Positions 36,837-47,161 of a stretch of DNA of 64,000 nt are shown piece by piece; the first letter of the stretch is position 1, and each line of letters starts with the position of its first letter. The stretch lies in NCBI GenBank assembly GCA_030158115.1, contig JAOATK010000010.1:1-64000 (forward strand). Reading direction: 5' to 3'. This DNA comes from Legionella sp. (GTDB lineage Bacteria > Pseudomonadota > Gammaproteobacteria > Legionellales > Legionellaceae). The position numbers and the translations under genes were made by a program. The notes beneath the pieces are model-generated. The model saw only the letters and a list, made by a program, of their open reading frames with translations, made no database searches and was not told where the DNA came from.

Positions 36837-39194
36837 CTACCGAGTCACTAATAGAGGAGGGCGGCTAAAAGGTCGAGGAAGATCTGTTTGATTAATCGCA
36901 GGCATTACCGTTGAGTTATTACTTTGTAAGTATTGCTCTTCTGATCTGAGCCAATCTAAGGCATATTGGCGAGTATGGTTGTATTTTTCACTGCTGAGCT
37001 GCATGCTCTCCTGTTCATTGCGTAAAATAATTGGTTTAATAAATACCATGAGCACACGCTTATCTCGTGTATGGATATTTCGTTTAAATAAACGCCCGAT
37101 TCCAGGGATGTCTCCTAGGATGGGTATACGATTATTGTCACTGCCCAAACTATCTTGTGTTAAGCCCCCTAAAACAACGATATCACCACTGTCAACATGC
37201 ACAGAGGTCACTATGCTACTGATTCTAAAAGTTGGTGTGGCGGTGATATCTGAGGTGATAGCAGGATCTAGCGTATCATTACCCTGATCGATTTGCATTT
37301 GAATGCCATCACCACGCGTTATTTGTGGTCTGACGTAAAGATGCAATGCCACATTAACCCTATCAAAAGTGGTGTAAGGGCTACCAGAAGTAGTGGTACC
37401 ATTCGCATTATTAGGATAATTGGACGAAGCAATCGACACCTGTTTTCCCACTAATATTTTTGCTTGACGGTTATCAAGAACAACCACAGAAGGCGTAGAT
37501 AAAATGTTGGCCTTATGTGCTTTTGCTAAGGCATAAACTTGCGCTTGAAAATCTGCGGCTTTGGTTTTGCTGTTAATAATGGCAAAGCCAGGTCTAAACG
37601 TTTCAGGTTTCCCTGCTACTTGTTGGCCACCCCATTCAATACCTAAATCATTCGCATCTTCTTGGTCAACCTCTGCTACTAGCGCTTCGATAAGTAATTG
37701 CGCGGGTCTTATATCTAATTGTGTAATCACTTTTTTTAATATTCGAATTACAGAAGAGGGTGCATTTAAGATAATAGAGTTCGTATTAGGCTCACCAATA
37801 ATTTGTACTGTGGGTTTAGTTGAGCCTTCATTTTGAGTACTTGCTGATGCAGTATTTGTCGTCGCTGCGGATGCATTTAAAGTTGGTGTTGAGGCTACAG
37901 CGCCTGATGAGGAGGAATTGGGGCTGTTGCCGACCAAACTAGAAGCAGGGTCGGTGCTGTCTAATGCAGGTTGAGTCGTTGTCCCAATAGTTGTTCCTAC
38001 ATTACCACTGAAATTTGCTTGTGCAATGCCTGCAAGAATTGGGACTAAATCTTCTGCACGCATGTAATTAAGGTAGACTACTTGAGTGTTGCTGTTAAGA
38101 CCTGTAGAGCTTCCTCTATCTAATTTTAATATAAGCATTCTCAGGCGAATTCTATCGGTTTTTGAGCCACTAATTAAAACCGCATTGGAGCGATCGTCTG
38201 CCGCTATAGAAATGGGCGCACGTCCTCCGGCCAAATTAGGTTGCGTTTTAATTAGTTCTTTTAATGTAGTCGCGATATCCATGGCTAAAGAATGGGATAA
38301 TGGAACAATATCAATACCACTGGATGATGAGTTGTCCACTTGTTTAATAATATTAGCTAAGCTTTTAATATTATTGGCGCGCCCCGATAAAATCAGCATA
38401 TTTGACGGACCATAAGCAGAAACGCTACTCCACTGAGGCATCAGTGGTCTTAAGACAGGAACTAACTGTTCTGCAGGAACATAGTGAACCGGCACAACCG
38501 CTACCATCATGTCTTCCCCTGTGGGAGGATTGCGCATTTCATTGAGTAAATCGGAAGATTGGGTTTTAGCATCAATATTAGGAATAATTTTGATGACATC
38601 GCCACTTGGAATCGCTGCGTATCCAGAAACTTGTAAAACCGAAAGAAATACTTGGTAGAGTACCTTATTCGTCATAGGGGTTGATGAAATAATAGATATT
38701 TTGCCTTGTACTCTAGGATCAATCACAAAGTTTTTCCCGGTCACACGAGAAACCTCAGCAATGACTGCGCGAATATCTGCATTTCTTAAATTCCACAATT
38801 GGCTGTCAGCAGGCATATCTTGTGTTTGTTCGTCAGTATTAGAGGCTTGATTTTCTAACGAGGGAGGAGGCGTTACTGTCTGTTTTTTAAAAGGGGTTTT
38901 AGTTTGTTTTGAGAGTTTATTTTGTAAGGTCTTGGCATTAGGGTAGTCACTAATGGGGCCAATTTGAACGAGATACAGTCGTCTATCTGAAAGATTTTTA
39001 ATTTCAATAGGCTCAGTAACTAGTTCAGATAATTCTTTTTGGCGTTTTTTGGCATCTTTTTCTAAATTAAATGCACCTGCCTGAAGAAAAAACGTAGTAG
39101 TCCCATCTTTAGTTGTGGTCGAGATGTTGATGTCATTCGCATAGCCTAGGCAAATGCAAAGGGCAACTAATAATGTAATGACTATTGATCGCAT
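36837..39194 (-). CDS. lspD: Type II secretion secretin LspD (GspD) with N-terminal SPOR domain
   Basis: This 785-residue outer-membrane secretin has a signal peptide (to about residue 19). Residues about 33-105 read as a SPOR domain (TFFLQAGAFNLEKDAKK..LYLVQIGPISDYPNA), a peptidoglycan-binding module not found in standard GspD. Then come N0 (WNLRNADIRAVIAEVSRVTG), N1-N3 with a Ser/Thr/Asn-rich insert at about 405-460, and the secretin core with VPILGDIPGIGRLFKR. It would form the gated channel for exoproteins. It is paired with lspE. Confidence 0.93.
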   Translation of the reverse strand: MRSIVITLLVALCICLGYANDINISTTTKDGTTTFFLQAGAFNLEKDAKKRQKELSELVTEPIEIKNLSDRRLYLVQIGPISDYPNAKTLQNKLSKQTKTPFKKQTVTPPPSLENQASNTDEQTQDMPADSQLWNLRNADIRAVIAEVSRVTGKNFVIDPRVQGKISIISSTPMTNKVLYQVFLSVLQVSGYAAIPSGDVIKIIPNIDAKTQSSDLLNEMRNPPTGEDMMVAVVPVHYVPAEQLVPVLRPLMPQWSSVSAYGPSNMLILSGRANNIKSLANIIKQVDNSSSSGIDIVPLSHSLAMDIATTLKELIKTQPNLAGGRAPISIAADDRSNAVLISGSKTDRIRLRMLILKLDRGSSTGLNSNTQVVYLNYMRAEDLVPILAGIAQANFSGNVGTTIGTTTQPALDSTDPASSLVGNSPNSSSSGAVASTPTLNASAATTNTASASTQNEGSTKPTVQIIGEPNTNSIILNAPSSVIRILKKVITQLDIRPAQLLIEALVAEVDQEDANDLGIEWGGQQVAGKPETFRPGFAIINSKTKAADFQAQVYALAKAHKANILSTPSVVVLDNRQAKILVGKQVSIASSNYPNNANGTTTSGSPYTTFDRVNVALHLYVRPQITRGDGIQMQIDQGNDTLDPAITSDITATPTFRISSIVTSVHVDSGDIVVLGGLTQDSLGSDNNRIPILGDIPGIGRLFKRNIHTRDKRVLMVFIKPIILRNEQESMQLSSEKYNHTRQYALDWLRSEEQYLQSNNSTVMPAINQTDLPRPFSRPPLLVTR

Positions 39195-39351
39195 TGATAA
39201 GTCGCAAAATACGAGATTCTTACATCATAACCTGAATAAGTGTTGAAAGACAACTTGAGATTAAGTAGCGCTACTCAGTTAACATGATGGGAAGCTGGTA
39301 GATAAGCAATTCCCACAAAAGCTAACCCCATTGGCATTAAGTTTCCCCGCT

Positions 39352-41235
39352 CTAAACCTCAGCTAAATTACCTTTACTTTCTAGCCAAATTTTTCTGTCG
39401 CTGGCTCGTTTTTTATTAAGCAACATATCCATAATCGCCTCAGCTCCTTGTTCATCGTCCAAGGTTAGCTGTATTAAACGTCGTGTATCAGGATCCATAG
39501 TGGTTTCACGTAGCTGGATAGGATTCATTTCCCCTAAACCTTTAAATCGCTGAACGTTGACTTTTGCGCGGCTTGTTTGGGTTAGGTGCTCGATAAGGCG
39601 ATTTTTTTCTTCATCATCTAATGCATAATGGACTGATTTTCCAGCATCTAATCTATACAGTGGTGGCATGGCAACGAATATATGCCCTGCTTGTACTAAA
39701 GGCTTAAAATGGCGTAGAAATAAAGCGCAAATTAGGGTAGCAATATGAGCGCCATCCGAGTCGGCATCCGCTAGAATACATATTTTTCCATAGCGTAAGC
39801 CACAAAGATCAACAGAACCAGGATCTACGCCAATCGCTACGGAAATATCATGAATTTCTTGTGATGCTAAAACCTGGGAAGAATCCACTTCCCATGAGTT
39901 AAGAATTTTACCGCGTAAAGGTAATATGGCTTGAAAGTCCTTATTACGAGCTTGTTTAGCTGATCCCCCCGCAGAATCTCCCTCGACTAGGAACAATTCG
40001 GCTTGACTGAGATCAGTTTGCAAGCAATCTGCTAGCTTTCCTGGGAGGGCAGGGCCTTGACTAACCCGTTTACGAGCAACTTGTTTCGCTTGCTTTAAAC
40101 GCTTTTGTGCGCGATCAATCGCTAATGTTGCGATCGCTTCCCCTTGGTTACGATGCTGATTTAACCAAAGCGCAAAGGCATCTTTAATCACATTACTTAC
40201 AACAGCTGCGATTTGCCGTGAACTCAAACGTTCTTTGGTCTGCCCTGCAAATTGAGGTTCTTTCATTTTTACTGAGAGTACATATTGACAAGGTTCCCAA
40301 AGATCATCTGCAGTGAGTTTGATGCCTCGAGGTAAGAGATTTCGTAACTCACAAAAGGCATTCATCGCATCAAATAAGCCAGATCGTAGGCCATTCACGT
40401 GAGTCCCACCTTGAATGGTGGGGATTAAATTAACATAACTTTCATTAAAGCCGGCATTGCTGCCATTGGCCCAGACTAAGGCCCAATCTATGGTGGCCTC
40501 ATCGCTTTTAAACTCACCAATAAATGGCTCTTCAGGTAGATAATCACCATCTGCTAAGGATTGGTTTAAGTAATCAACCAATCCTTGCTCATAACACCAT
40601 TGAGTTTCTTCATTACTTGTTTTATTAATGAATGTCATCGATAAACCAGTGCACAGAACAGCCTTTGCTCGTAAAATATGAGTAAGATGTTTGACGGAAA
40701 TACGGGTAGTATCAAAATACTTGGGATTAGGCCAAAAACGAATGGTAGTACCCGTATCTCGTTTTTTCGTCACTCCGATTTCATTTAATTCACACAATTT
40801 ATCGCCATTGGCAAAGGACATTTGGTATAAAACCCCATTCCTCTTAATGGTAACATCAAGCCTATCAGATAATGCATTAACTACCGAGACTCCTACACCA
40901 TGCAGTCCACCAGAAAAGCTGTAGTTTTTATCAGAAAATTTACCGCCAGCATGTAAACGAGTCATGATGACTTCCACACCACTTAGTCCCAATTGTGGAT
41001 GTAAATCGACGGGCATGCCACGACCATCATCCTCTACCTCAATGGAACCATCCTCATGAAGAGTCACAACGATTCGACTCGCAAAGCCCGCTAATACTTC
41101 ATCTACGCTGTTATCAATGACTTCTTGTGCTAGATGATTAGGGCGTGTGGTATCAGTATACATACCTGGACGGCGTTGAACTGGTTCAAGACCCGTTAAA
41201 ACTTCAATTGCCTGGGCGGTGTAATTTTCTGACAT
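39352..41235 (-). CDS. parE: DNA topoisomerase IV subunit B
   Basis: This 627-residue type IIA topoisomerase B subunit is closer in length to ParE (about 630) than to GyrB (about 800). GHKL ATPase motifs are seen (EVIDNSVDEV, DDGRGMPVD, GGLHGVGVSVVNAL), as are the TOPRIM residues (LVEGDSAGGSAKQAR, DADSDGAHI). It works with ParC to decatenate chromosomes. It runs divergently from the large protein gene, with a 242-bp gap holding no gene that can be supported. Confidence 0.94.
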   Translation of the reverse strand: MSENYTAQAIEVLTGLEPVQRRPGMYTDTTRPNHLAQEVIDNSVDEVLAGFASRIVVTLHEDGSIEVEDDGRGMPVDLHPQLGLSGVEVIMTRLHAGGKFSDKNYSFSGGLHGVGVSVVNALSDRLDVTIKRNGVLYQMSFANGDKLCELNEIGVTKKRDTGTTIRFWPNPKYFDTTRISVKHLTHILRAKAVLCTGLSMTFINKTSNEETQWCYEQGLVDYLNQSLADGDYLPEEPFIGEFKSDEATIDWALVWANGSNAGFNESYVNLIPTIQGGTHVNGLRSGLFDAMNAFCELRNLLPRGIKLTADDLWEPCQYVLSVKMKEPQFAGQTKERLSSRQIAAVVSNVIKDAFALWLNQHRNQGEAIATLAIDRAQKRLKQAKQVARKRVSQGPALPGKLADCLQTDLSQAELFLVEGDSAGGSAKQARNKDFQAILPLRGKILNSWEVDSSQVLASQEIHDISVAIGVDPGSVDLCGLRYGKICILADADSDGAHIATLICALFLRHFKPLVQAGHIFVAMPPLYRLDAGKSVHYALDDEEKNRLIEHLTQTSRAKVNVQRFKGLGEMNPIQLRETTMDPDTRRLIQLTLDDEQGAEAIMDMLLNKKRASDRKIWLESKGNLAEV

Positions 41236-41477
41236 GGTCGCTTACTCAATAAGAATATATAAAGGATATCTTATCATAAAATATAAATGGGTGTAGGGGA
41301 TTTGGATTGTTCTTGACATCCCGCGGCTTGTATCTGATAGTGCCATACGAATAAATGGACTAAGGAGCTGGTCGTAGGATGAAGGCTTTGAAAGTTCAAA
41401 TATTAATAGACTCTAGGATTTGTAGACATTACTATGATATATTTTGGGCACTTAGTTGAGGCTGTGGGAGTGGTTGT

Positions 41478-44400
41478 ATGGATTTTATAGATACAAGCAT
41501 AAGAAAATCCAAAAAAAATGGGCGACAACGTACCTTAATCACAGGTCTTCAGCTTCCTCCGCAACAAAAAACCACTTTTTTTGATGCACCTATCCTGATT
41601 GAAGATAGCACACTTAAAGATTGTAAAAAATTATTAACCATTCTTAGTCGTCATATCCCTGCCAAAGAAGAGTTTTTGGTAAGATTGAAAACCGCACTTA
41701 AAAGCCATGAAGCAAATTTAGAGCGTATCATTAAATTATTTAATTTCCCCCCCTATCCTGACTCAGAAAGTTTTCTTAAGGAGCTAGAAAGTCCTACTGA
41801 TATTAAAATCTATCTTAGTCAGTTTGAGAAAGATCCTAAAGGAGGTCGCAGGGATCATGTCGATAAACTGGGGTTTATTAAAAAATTAGCACAACAAAAA
41901 ATTCAGGAGCAATTTTCTACCCTTCAAATTGAGTCAACAATAAAGGAGATACAAGATCTTCTTGGGGGAGATTTTTTAAGTATCCAGGACCGATATGATT
42001 TAGCGCAACAAATTACTTACATTAATGCAGTAGGTAAAGATTATCCTTTGATCATTGAGTTAGAGTCACAAATTAGGTATGACAACTTAACTCAGTGCAG
42101 TAGAGAGGAATTAAACCAACTATCTAATCTGTTAATTGATACTATTAGATTATTTGAGCCTTCTGAAACCGCTATATTAAAAAATCAGTTAAAATTATTA
42201 GCTGTTTTACGTGAACAATATTTTCGCGCGACGGGTGTGGTTCCAACTATTAGACAACTTGCAACGGTTTTAATCTCATTAAAAAATCAACCTTATAATA
42301 TGTTGATGGAAATAAATACAGACCAAGATCAAGGCGTAACAGCCGCCTTACTTGCTGTGATGCAATGGGTAGTTGTTGATGGGGGTACTGTTGATGTATG
42401 TACCGCCAATAGAGATTTCGTAGAGCGTGATTACCATAAAAATGGTGTAAAAGATTTTTTTTCTTTAGTATCTGCCAAAATTAACTCTAGTGTGATCAGC
42501 GTAGATTCACCTAAAGGAACTTATCAAGTAGGGGGCATTAATTATTCCACTTTAGGCGATTTAGCTTTATATCGCTCACGAGCGGCGATGGAAAGAGAGT
42601 CTTTAGGTTCTGAATACACCACGAGTTTACTTATTGATAGGTATGATCTTTCCGCTTTAAAAAACAAGACGGTTTTTCAATCTATAAAAATTAATGAAGA
42701 ACATACCGACATAGAAAATCCTTATGCTAGAGTTTATCCTTTGGTTGATGAATTTATCAATTGTAAAGAATTTAAAAATGTCGATTCTATAAGCGGTTGG
42801 ACTGAAGAAGAAGATGTACAGCAACTTAAAGTATTTTTGAATGAAAAAATACCTGGAGATCATCCTGTACATCATGTTTCAGATGAACAATTGAATGAAT
42901 GGATTGAGAGTGCTCTTCGTGCAGAACAGTTAGTTGAAGGAGTAGATTTTTATATCCCTGAAAGCAGTACATCAGCTCATGTAGCAGTCCCATTGCATCA
43001 AAAAGAGCCTCAAATAGGTATTACTTTTAGTAAGGGAGTACAGCAGTTTTTGCATGCACGCCTAGAAAAATCTTATCAAGAAAAGGGGTGGACGTTTCTT
43101 CTTGAGCAGGAAACCCCTATTTTCGATTCAGTTGCTGTGCTGCATTTAATCAATAAGTACCAGAAAGGGAGAACCATTGGTCTTTGTGCGACTTTGGATA
43201 GGCAAGAAGACATCATTGAGCAGTGTAATTATTTTAATATGCGTATTATTTGTAGAATGCTACCCCCTTTAGAACATCCACCTATGGGGCTAAAACCACA
43301 AAATGAAGAAAAAGCCATTGAGCATCATTACACCCAAACTGTTTTTGAAATGCAGCAAGTTATTCTGAAACAATTTGACGAATGGCAAGCTTTTTTGCAT
43401 TTGGTGAGCCCACTGAGTGAAAGAGCTCAATTAAATAAAGACCTTTTAACGCAACGGGGTAATTTGTTAATTGGCTTAGAAGCAGCTTGGCAGGCATGCC
43501 TGGATAAATCAAATGAAAACAATATCTACCCTAATCCTTTTGTTCGACCTGATGCTAATGGAAAGCTTGAAACAAAGGAGTTAGAGGAGGCTTTAAGTGC
43601 TTATGAAGTAGCAATTAATGACCTTTGGAGTGGGCAATGTGCAGCACTTAAAGCTCATGCAGAAACAAAAATTGAAAAAGGATCGGTGAATGAGCTGCGC
43701 TGTAATTATATAGCTGCTATTTCAATTCTTGATCAACTGCAATTAGATAAATTGCAACGCAGAAAAAATCAACAAATGGCGAAAAAACAAATTAAAAAAG
43801 ATAGTCGCCGCCTTATTTCAGCATTCGATGTTAATGCAGCCATGCTGCAATATTCTGATGGGATGTTAGAAGAATATCAAAATAAATTTGAACAAGCCCA
43901 GGTGGAATTATTTAAAACAGAACTTTTGATAGTTGTTAAAAGCAATTTATTGCTGTCAAGATCAATAAAAAAAGAACTATTACATTATATTAAAACAGCT
44001 CAAAATTGGGGTTTGTATGACGTGGTTTTATTTTTAAATAACTATGCAAAAACATGGCTTCCGAAAAATCAATTTAATAAAAAATATGCAATACAATTTT
44101 TAGTTCAAGAGGTCTTGTATGCGTGTCAACAGCTTAAATCCCCACAGAGCGTAGATCAAAAAGGCCTGATAGAATTAAAAGCGCTCTATTTAGATAATGT
44201 GATGGTTGAATTGGTTGATGAACTCAGAACTATGCTTTCTTGGGCTGTTAAAGGCAATCGAGGCTTAGGTTACTTGTTAGAGCGTTCTGCTGTAGTTAGA
44301 GCGGCCAATGATATATTGCTAACATTAGAAGACTTCAAAAATAATCCTGATTTGAACGCAAATAAAGTAGCTATTAAAAAACTGTATCAGGTATTAATGT

Positions 44401-45827
44401 TGCATCAAGCTAACTTAAAAGATTTATGGATATTTTCTTTTGGTCATAAAAATACACGTACGCTAATTAAAAATACCTTAGCTACTTTAGATAAACTGAC
44501 TGTTTTGGGTTATCCAGAGTTGGGTGTTGACTTTCTTCATGAGTGCAAAGAAAACGCATTGTATCATGTGATGAACGAGCAATTTAATTCCCAGCTTAAA
44601 AAGGTGAATGCAAAGATTATTAAAATGAAACTTAAAAAAGCCGATGTTGTTAGTGCTTGGGAAATAATTAAAGAAAAAATGATCCTGGCTCAAAAAGAGT
44701 TTCATAGTATTCATGGTTTTCATGAAATGCGCTATTTTCTAAACGAGGTGAGAGTTACACACCCTGAGTTATTAGCGCCTATTATTGAGTTAAGAGGGCA
44801 TATTCGTAATATTTGGCTTGAGTTCCAGCAAAAAATGCCAGCTTTCATGGATGAGGATAAGTATTTTGTTTTTAAAGCAGAAAAAATGAAGCTCATTTTT
44901 GGTGAATCAGCAACCAATATTCAAATAAAAGCAGGTGATAATGGGTTTAGTCAGTATTATGATTTAGTTATTGAGACAAAAGACTTTCATCCTTTGTTGA
45001 ATGATTTTACTCAACATCATTCTCAGTTAATGACAGAATTAAAAAAAGAATATAGTGCATTAGAAACCTTTGCAAACCAGATAAAATCGCTTAAGCAGAA
45101 ACTAAAAGAACTAGAAGGAAAGAAATTACCTGTTATGACTGAAAGCAGTTATAAAGAAGTTGACCCATTACAATTTCCAGAATTATTCCATGCACAGATA
45201 AAAGAAATTAACGCATTAAAGAATTACATCAATGGGCAGCCGCCAGAGGATATAACTGTTTTTACAAAAACCACTCAGGATGCTTTTAAAGACAGAGCAT
45301 TAGTTCAAGAATTTGTTTTTCCCGACTTTACTATTGAACAAATTAGTAAGATCAACGATCAAGGATTACACAACGGCTTTTTGGCTCTCTACGAAACACT
45401 CGAAAAGGCTAATAAAGTAGCTGGTATACTAGAAATAACCTACTCTTTTATAAAAAGCGTAATTCCAATATGGAAACAAGAAACAATAAACGATTGGGAA
45501 GCTCCATTTATAGAACTAACTAAGCGCCCTCAGAAACAGATAGAAGAAGCCTTAAATCCAACAATTGATAATCGCATCAGTAATTTTTCTGGCCAGTTAG
45601 AAGAGCAGGAAACATTACTTGCCGACAAAATGAGTTTTTTAAGTCAAAAAATAAAGGATGAAGAAGTAAAAAACAGGGTCTATATCAAACGGTTTAAGAA
45701 CATAACGGAGCTTTATGACTTTGAGATTATAGCTTCCACAGCAATGCCTAATGAAAATCTGCTAAGCTTTGATGATTCATTGCCATCCTTTAGTGGCGAT
45801 GAGCAACTCAATCCGTTTATGCTATAA
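41478..45827 (+). CDS. Giant helical protein with degenerate SecA-like motor region (candidate effector)
   Basis: This 1449-residue soluble protein has no signal peptide. Residues about 230-610 resemble the SecA DEAD motor and cross-linking domain: DVCTANRDFVERD at 306-318 matches SecA's TVNDYLAxRD, INYSTLGDLALYRSR matches its YGTNNEFGFDYLRD, and GLCATL at 568-573 matches GMTGTA. The Walker A position reads NTDQDQGVTAALLA (Gly286), lacking the GK[ST] residues, so ATP hydrolysis is unlikely. The rest is helical, with coiled-coil-prone stretches near 755 and 1190, and an acidic tail ending NPFML. Size and position suggest a Legionella effector; the SdhA/SidH group is a possible relation that cannot be tested here. 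Confidence 0.7.
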   Translation: MDFIDTSIRKSKKNGRQRTLITGLQLPPQQKTTFFDAPILIEDSTLKDCKKLLTILSRHIPAKEEFLVRLKTALKSHEANLERIIKLFNFPPYPDSESFLKELESPTDIKIYLSQFEKDPKGGRRDHVDKLGFIKKLAQQKIQEQFSTLQIESTIKEIQDLLGGDFLSIQDRYDLAQQITYINAVGKDYPLIIELESQIRYDNLTQCSREELNQLSNLLIDTIRLFEPSETAILKNQLKLLAVLREQYFRATGVVPTIRQLATVLISLKNQPYNMLMEINTDQDQGVTAALLAVMQWVVVDGGTVDVCTANRDFVERDYHKNGVKDFFSLVSAKINSSVISVDSPKGTYQVGGINYSTLGDLALYRSRAAMERESLGSEYTTSLLIDRYDLSALKNKTVFQSIKINEEHTDIENPYARVYPLVDEFINCKEFKNVDSISGWTEEEDVQQLKVFLNEKIPGDHPVHHVSDEQLNEWIESALRAEQLVEGVDFYIPESSTSAHVAVPLHQKEPQIGITFSKGVQQFLHARLEKSYQEKGWTFLLEQETPIFDSVAVLHLINKYQKGRTIGLCATLDRQEDIIEQCNYFNMRIICRMLPPLEHPPMGLKPQNEEKAIEHHYTQTVFEMQQVILKQFDEWQAFLHLVSPLSERAQLNKDLLTQRGNLLIGLEAAWQACLDKSNENNIYPNPFVRPDANGKLETKELEEALSAYEVAINDLWSGQCAALKAHAETKIEKGSVNELRCNYIAAISILDQLQLDKLQRRKNQQMAKKQIKKDSRRLISAFDVNAAMLQYSDGMLEEYQNKFEQAQVELFKTELLIVVKSNLLLSRSIKKELLHYIKTAQNWGLYDVVLFLNNYAKTWLPKNQFNKKYAIQFLVQEVLYACQQLKSPQSVDQKGLIELKALYLDNVMVELVDELRTMLSWAVKGNRGLGYLLERSAVVRAANDILLTLEDFKNNPDLNANKVAIKKLYQVLMLHQANLKDLWIFSFGHKNTRTLIKNTLATLDKLTVLGYPELGVDFLHECKENALYHVMNEQFNSQLKKVNAKIIKMKLKKADVVSAWEIIKEKMILAQKEFHSIHGFHEMRYFLNEVRVTHPELLAPIIELRGHIRNIWLEFQQKMPAFMDEDKYFVFKAEKMKLIFGESATNIQIKAGDNGFSQYYDLVIETKDFHPLLNDFTQHHSQLMTELKKEYSALETFANQIKSLKQKLKELEGKKLPVMTESSYKEVDPLQFPELFHAQIKEINALKNYINGQPPEDITVFTKTTQDAFKDRALVQEFVFPDFTIEQISKINDQGLHNGFLALYETLEKANKVAGILEITYSFIKSVIPIWKQETINDWEAPFIELTKRPQKQIEEALNPTIDNRISNFSGQLEEQETLLADKMSFLSQKIKDEEVKNRVYIKRFKNITELYDFEIIASTAMPNENLLSFDDSLPSFSGDEQLNPFML

Positions 45828-45832
45828 ACAAT

Positions 45833-46264
45833 TTAATTCAACTTTAAAGATTCTATTATTGCAGGTGGATTAATTCTTGCGTTATGGCTGGCAGGTGGAG
45901 TCACAAAAAAACGTTGAGTATTAATATAGTTGGATGTAGAAGGATGAGGTTGCTTTATTATTGCAACAATAGGTGATAAAGCGAGTTTTCGATTCATAAA
46001 AAAGGGTACTTTTTCTATTCGCTTATTCCGTCTACTTTTTTTTGCATAATTCCTTTTATTAAACCGAGCTCTTAATGGTAACATTTTTTCAGAGAATTTA
46101 GGTGAGAATTTTTTTTGAATTTCCCTATAGTTTCTTGTTGCCAGAAGAAAAAACAATAAATTATGTTCACAAAGATAAATAAACAATCCATGCATTTCTA
46201 CATTTAGATGAGCTTTTTTAGCTTTATTAAAGGGCTGTTGAGGCCTTCTTTTGATTGCATTCAT
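45833..46264 (-). CDS. Small basic protein, unknown
   Basis: This 143-residue frame starts at ATG 46264, preceded by AAGGA seven bases upstream; a GTG one codon earlier is possible. The product is strongly basic (RARFNKRNYAKKSRRNKR) with one hydrophobic patch (LFIYLCEHNLLFFLLATRNY). No family is recognised. It converges with the giant gene, only five bases from its stop. The good ribosome site supports it, but it could still be spurious. Confidence 0.45.
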   Translation of the reverse strand: MNAIKRRPQQPFNKAKKAHLNVEMHGLFIYLCEHNLLFFLLATRNYREIQKKFSPKFSEKMLPLRARFNKRNYAKKSRRNKRIEKVPFFMNRKLALSPIVAIIKQPHPSTSNYINTQRFFVTPPASHNARINPPAIIESLKLN

Positions 46265-46519
46265 CACCGCATCCTTTTGGTGTTTTACTAAAAGTATAGA
46301 TGCAATTAAAATAAATGCTTATTTTGTATTCTTAATGAATTTTAACAGGATTATATGTTTATTAATGGGCCTATTGGGGCGGCCGGAATAGCCTATAGAA
46401 CTCGTGTTAGGGTTCTTTGTTGTTAAATGGTAAGTGCCCCCGTAAATGGGAAAGAGCCCGAATTTGGCGTTTTAGAAAGTCTAATGGGATTACAGAATGG
46501 TTTGAAAAATAAGATGACA

Positions 46520-46595
46520 TGGTGGCCAGAGACGGAATCGAACCGCCGACACGAGGATTTTCAATCCTCTGCTCTACCGACTGAGCTATCTGGCC
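46520..46595 (-). tRNA. tRNA-Phe (GAA)
   Basis: The minus strand folds as a full cloverleaf: a GGCCAGA/TCTGGCC acceptor stem, D-arm GCTCAGTCGGTAGAGC, anticodon loop TTGAAAA with GAA, and T-arm with GTTCGATTC. The 3' CCA is encoded. It reads away from yggX toward the small basic gene. Confidence 0.97.
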
Positions 46596-46608
46596 CCAAT
46601 GGGTTGCT

Positions 46609-46637
46609 ATTAAACTCCGAGAAGCGTTTTGAGTCAA
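46609..46637 (-). promoter_or_regulatory. Promoter of tRNA-Phe
   Basis: On the minus strand TTGACT (-35, 46632-46637) and TTTAAT (-10, 46609-46614) are spaced by 17 bases, placing the start a few bases before the tRNA 5' end. Both boxes are one mismatch from consensus. Confidence 0.7.
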
Positions 46638-46707
46638 GCGTTCCTTGCATTTTTTTTAAAAAAATTGAGTCTGTTCAACAATTTGTTTAGGGAGTTATCA
46701 ATAAAGT

Positions 46708-46974
46708 TTAATTGGGCGTATACCCTGTAGGTTTTTCAGAACCCTCACCAAAGAAATATTTTTCCATTTCTTCTTTTAAAAATTCGCGAGACTTGGCTTC
46801 AAGCAAATTAAGTCGATATTCATTAATCAACATGGTTTGATGAGATAACCACATGCTCCATGCCTGTTTTGAAACTTCATTAAAAATTCGCTCACCTAAT
46901 GCCCCAGGGAAGGGAGCTTTTGCTAAGCCTTCAGCATCTTGGTTTAATTTACAGCAATGTACTATTTTATTCAT
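46708..46974 (-). CDS. yggX: Iron-trafficking/oxidative protection protein YggX
   Basis: This 88-residue YggX protein carries the family pattern: Cys near the N-terminus ([12 protein letters not shown]), [30 protein letters not shown] and an acidic helical end. It is linked in other bacteria to protection of Fe-S clusters from oxidation. It is divergent from fdxA, an Fe-S protein, which fits the theme. Normal length. Confidence 0.94.
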   Translation of the reverse strand: MNKIVHCCKLNQDAEGLAKAPFPGALGERIFNEVSKQAWSMWLSHQTMLINEYRLNLLEAKSREFLKEEMEKYFFGEGSEKPTGYTPN

Positions 46975-47161
46975 TGTTTACCTTTGGGATTGAAAAGTCA
47001 CATGCTGGCCGAACAAAAATCTTGCTGACAGACGTGGCCTTAGATTTTAAGAGCGTATAGTTTACGAGTTATTCGACTATTTTGTAAGAGATAGTCTATC
47101 CTGATTAGCCTGTTTTATGCTTTAATACACAATATCTTCCTTGTTTAATGAAAGGGTTATC

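Noticed and set aside
41478..45827. Naming the giant protein SdhA or SidH
   Set aside because: Size and setting would fit, but I could not confirm family-specific residues from the sequence, so no symbol was given.
46427..46690. Frame spanning the tRNA-Phe gene on the plus strand
   Set aside because: It reads antisense through a complete tRNA.
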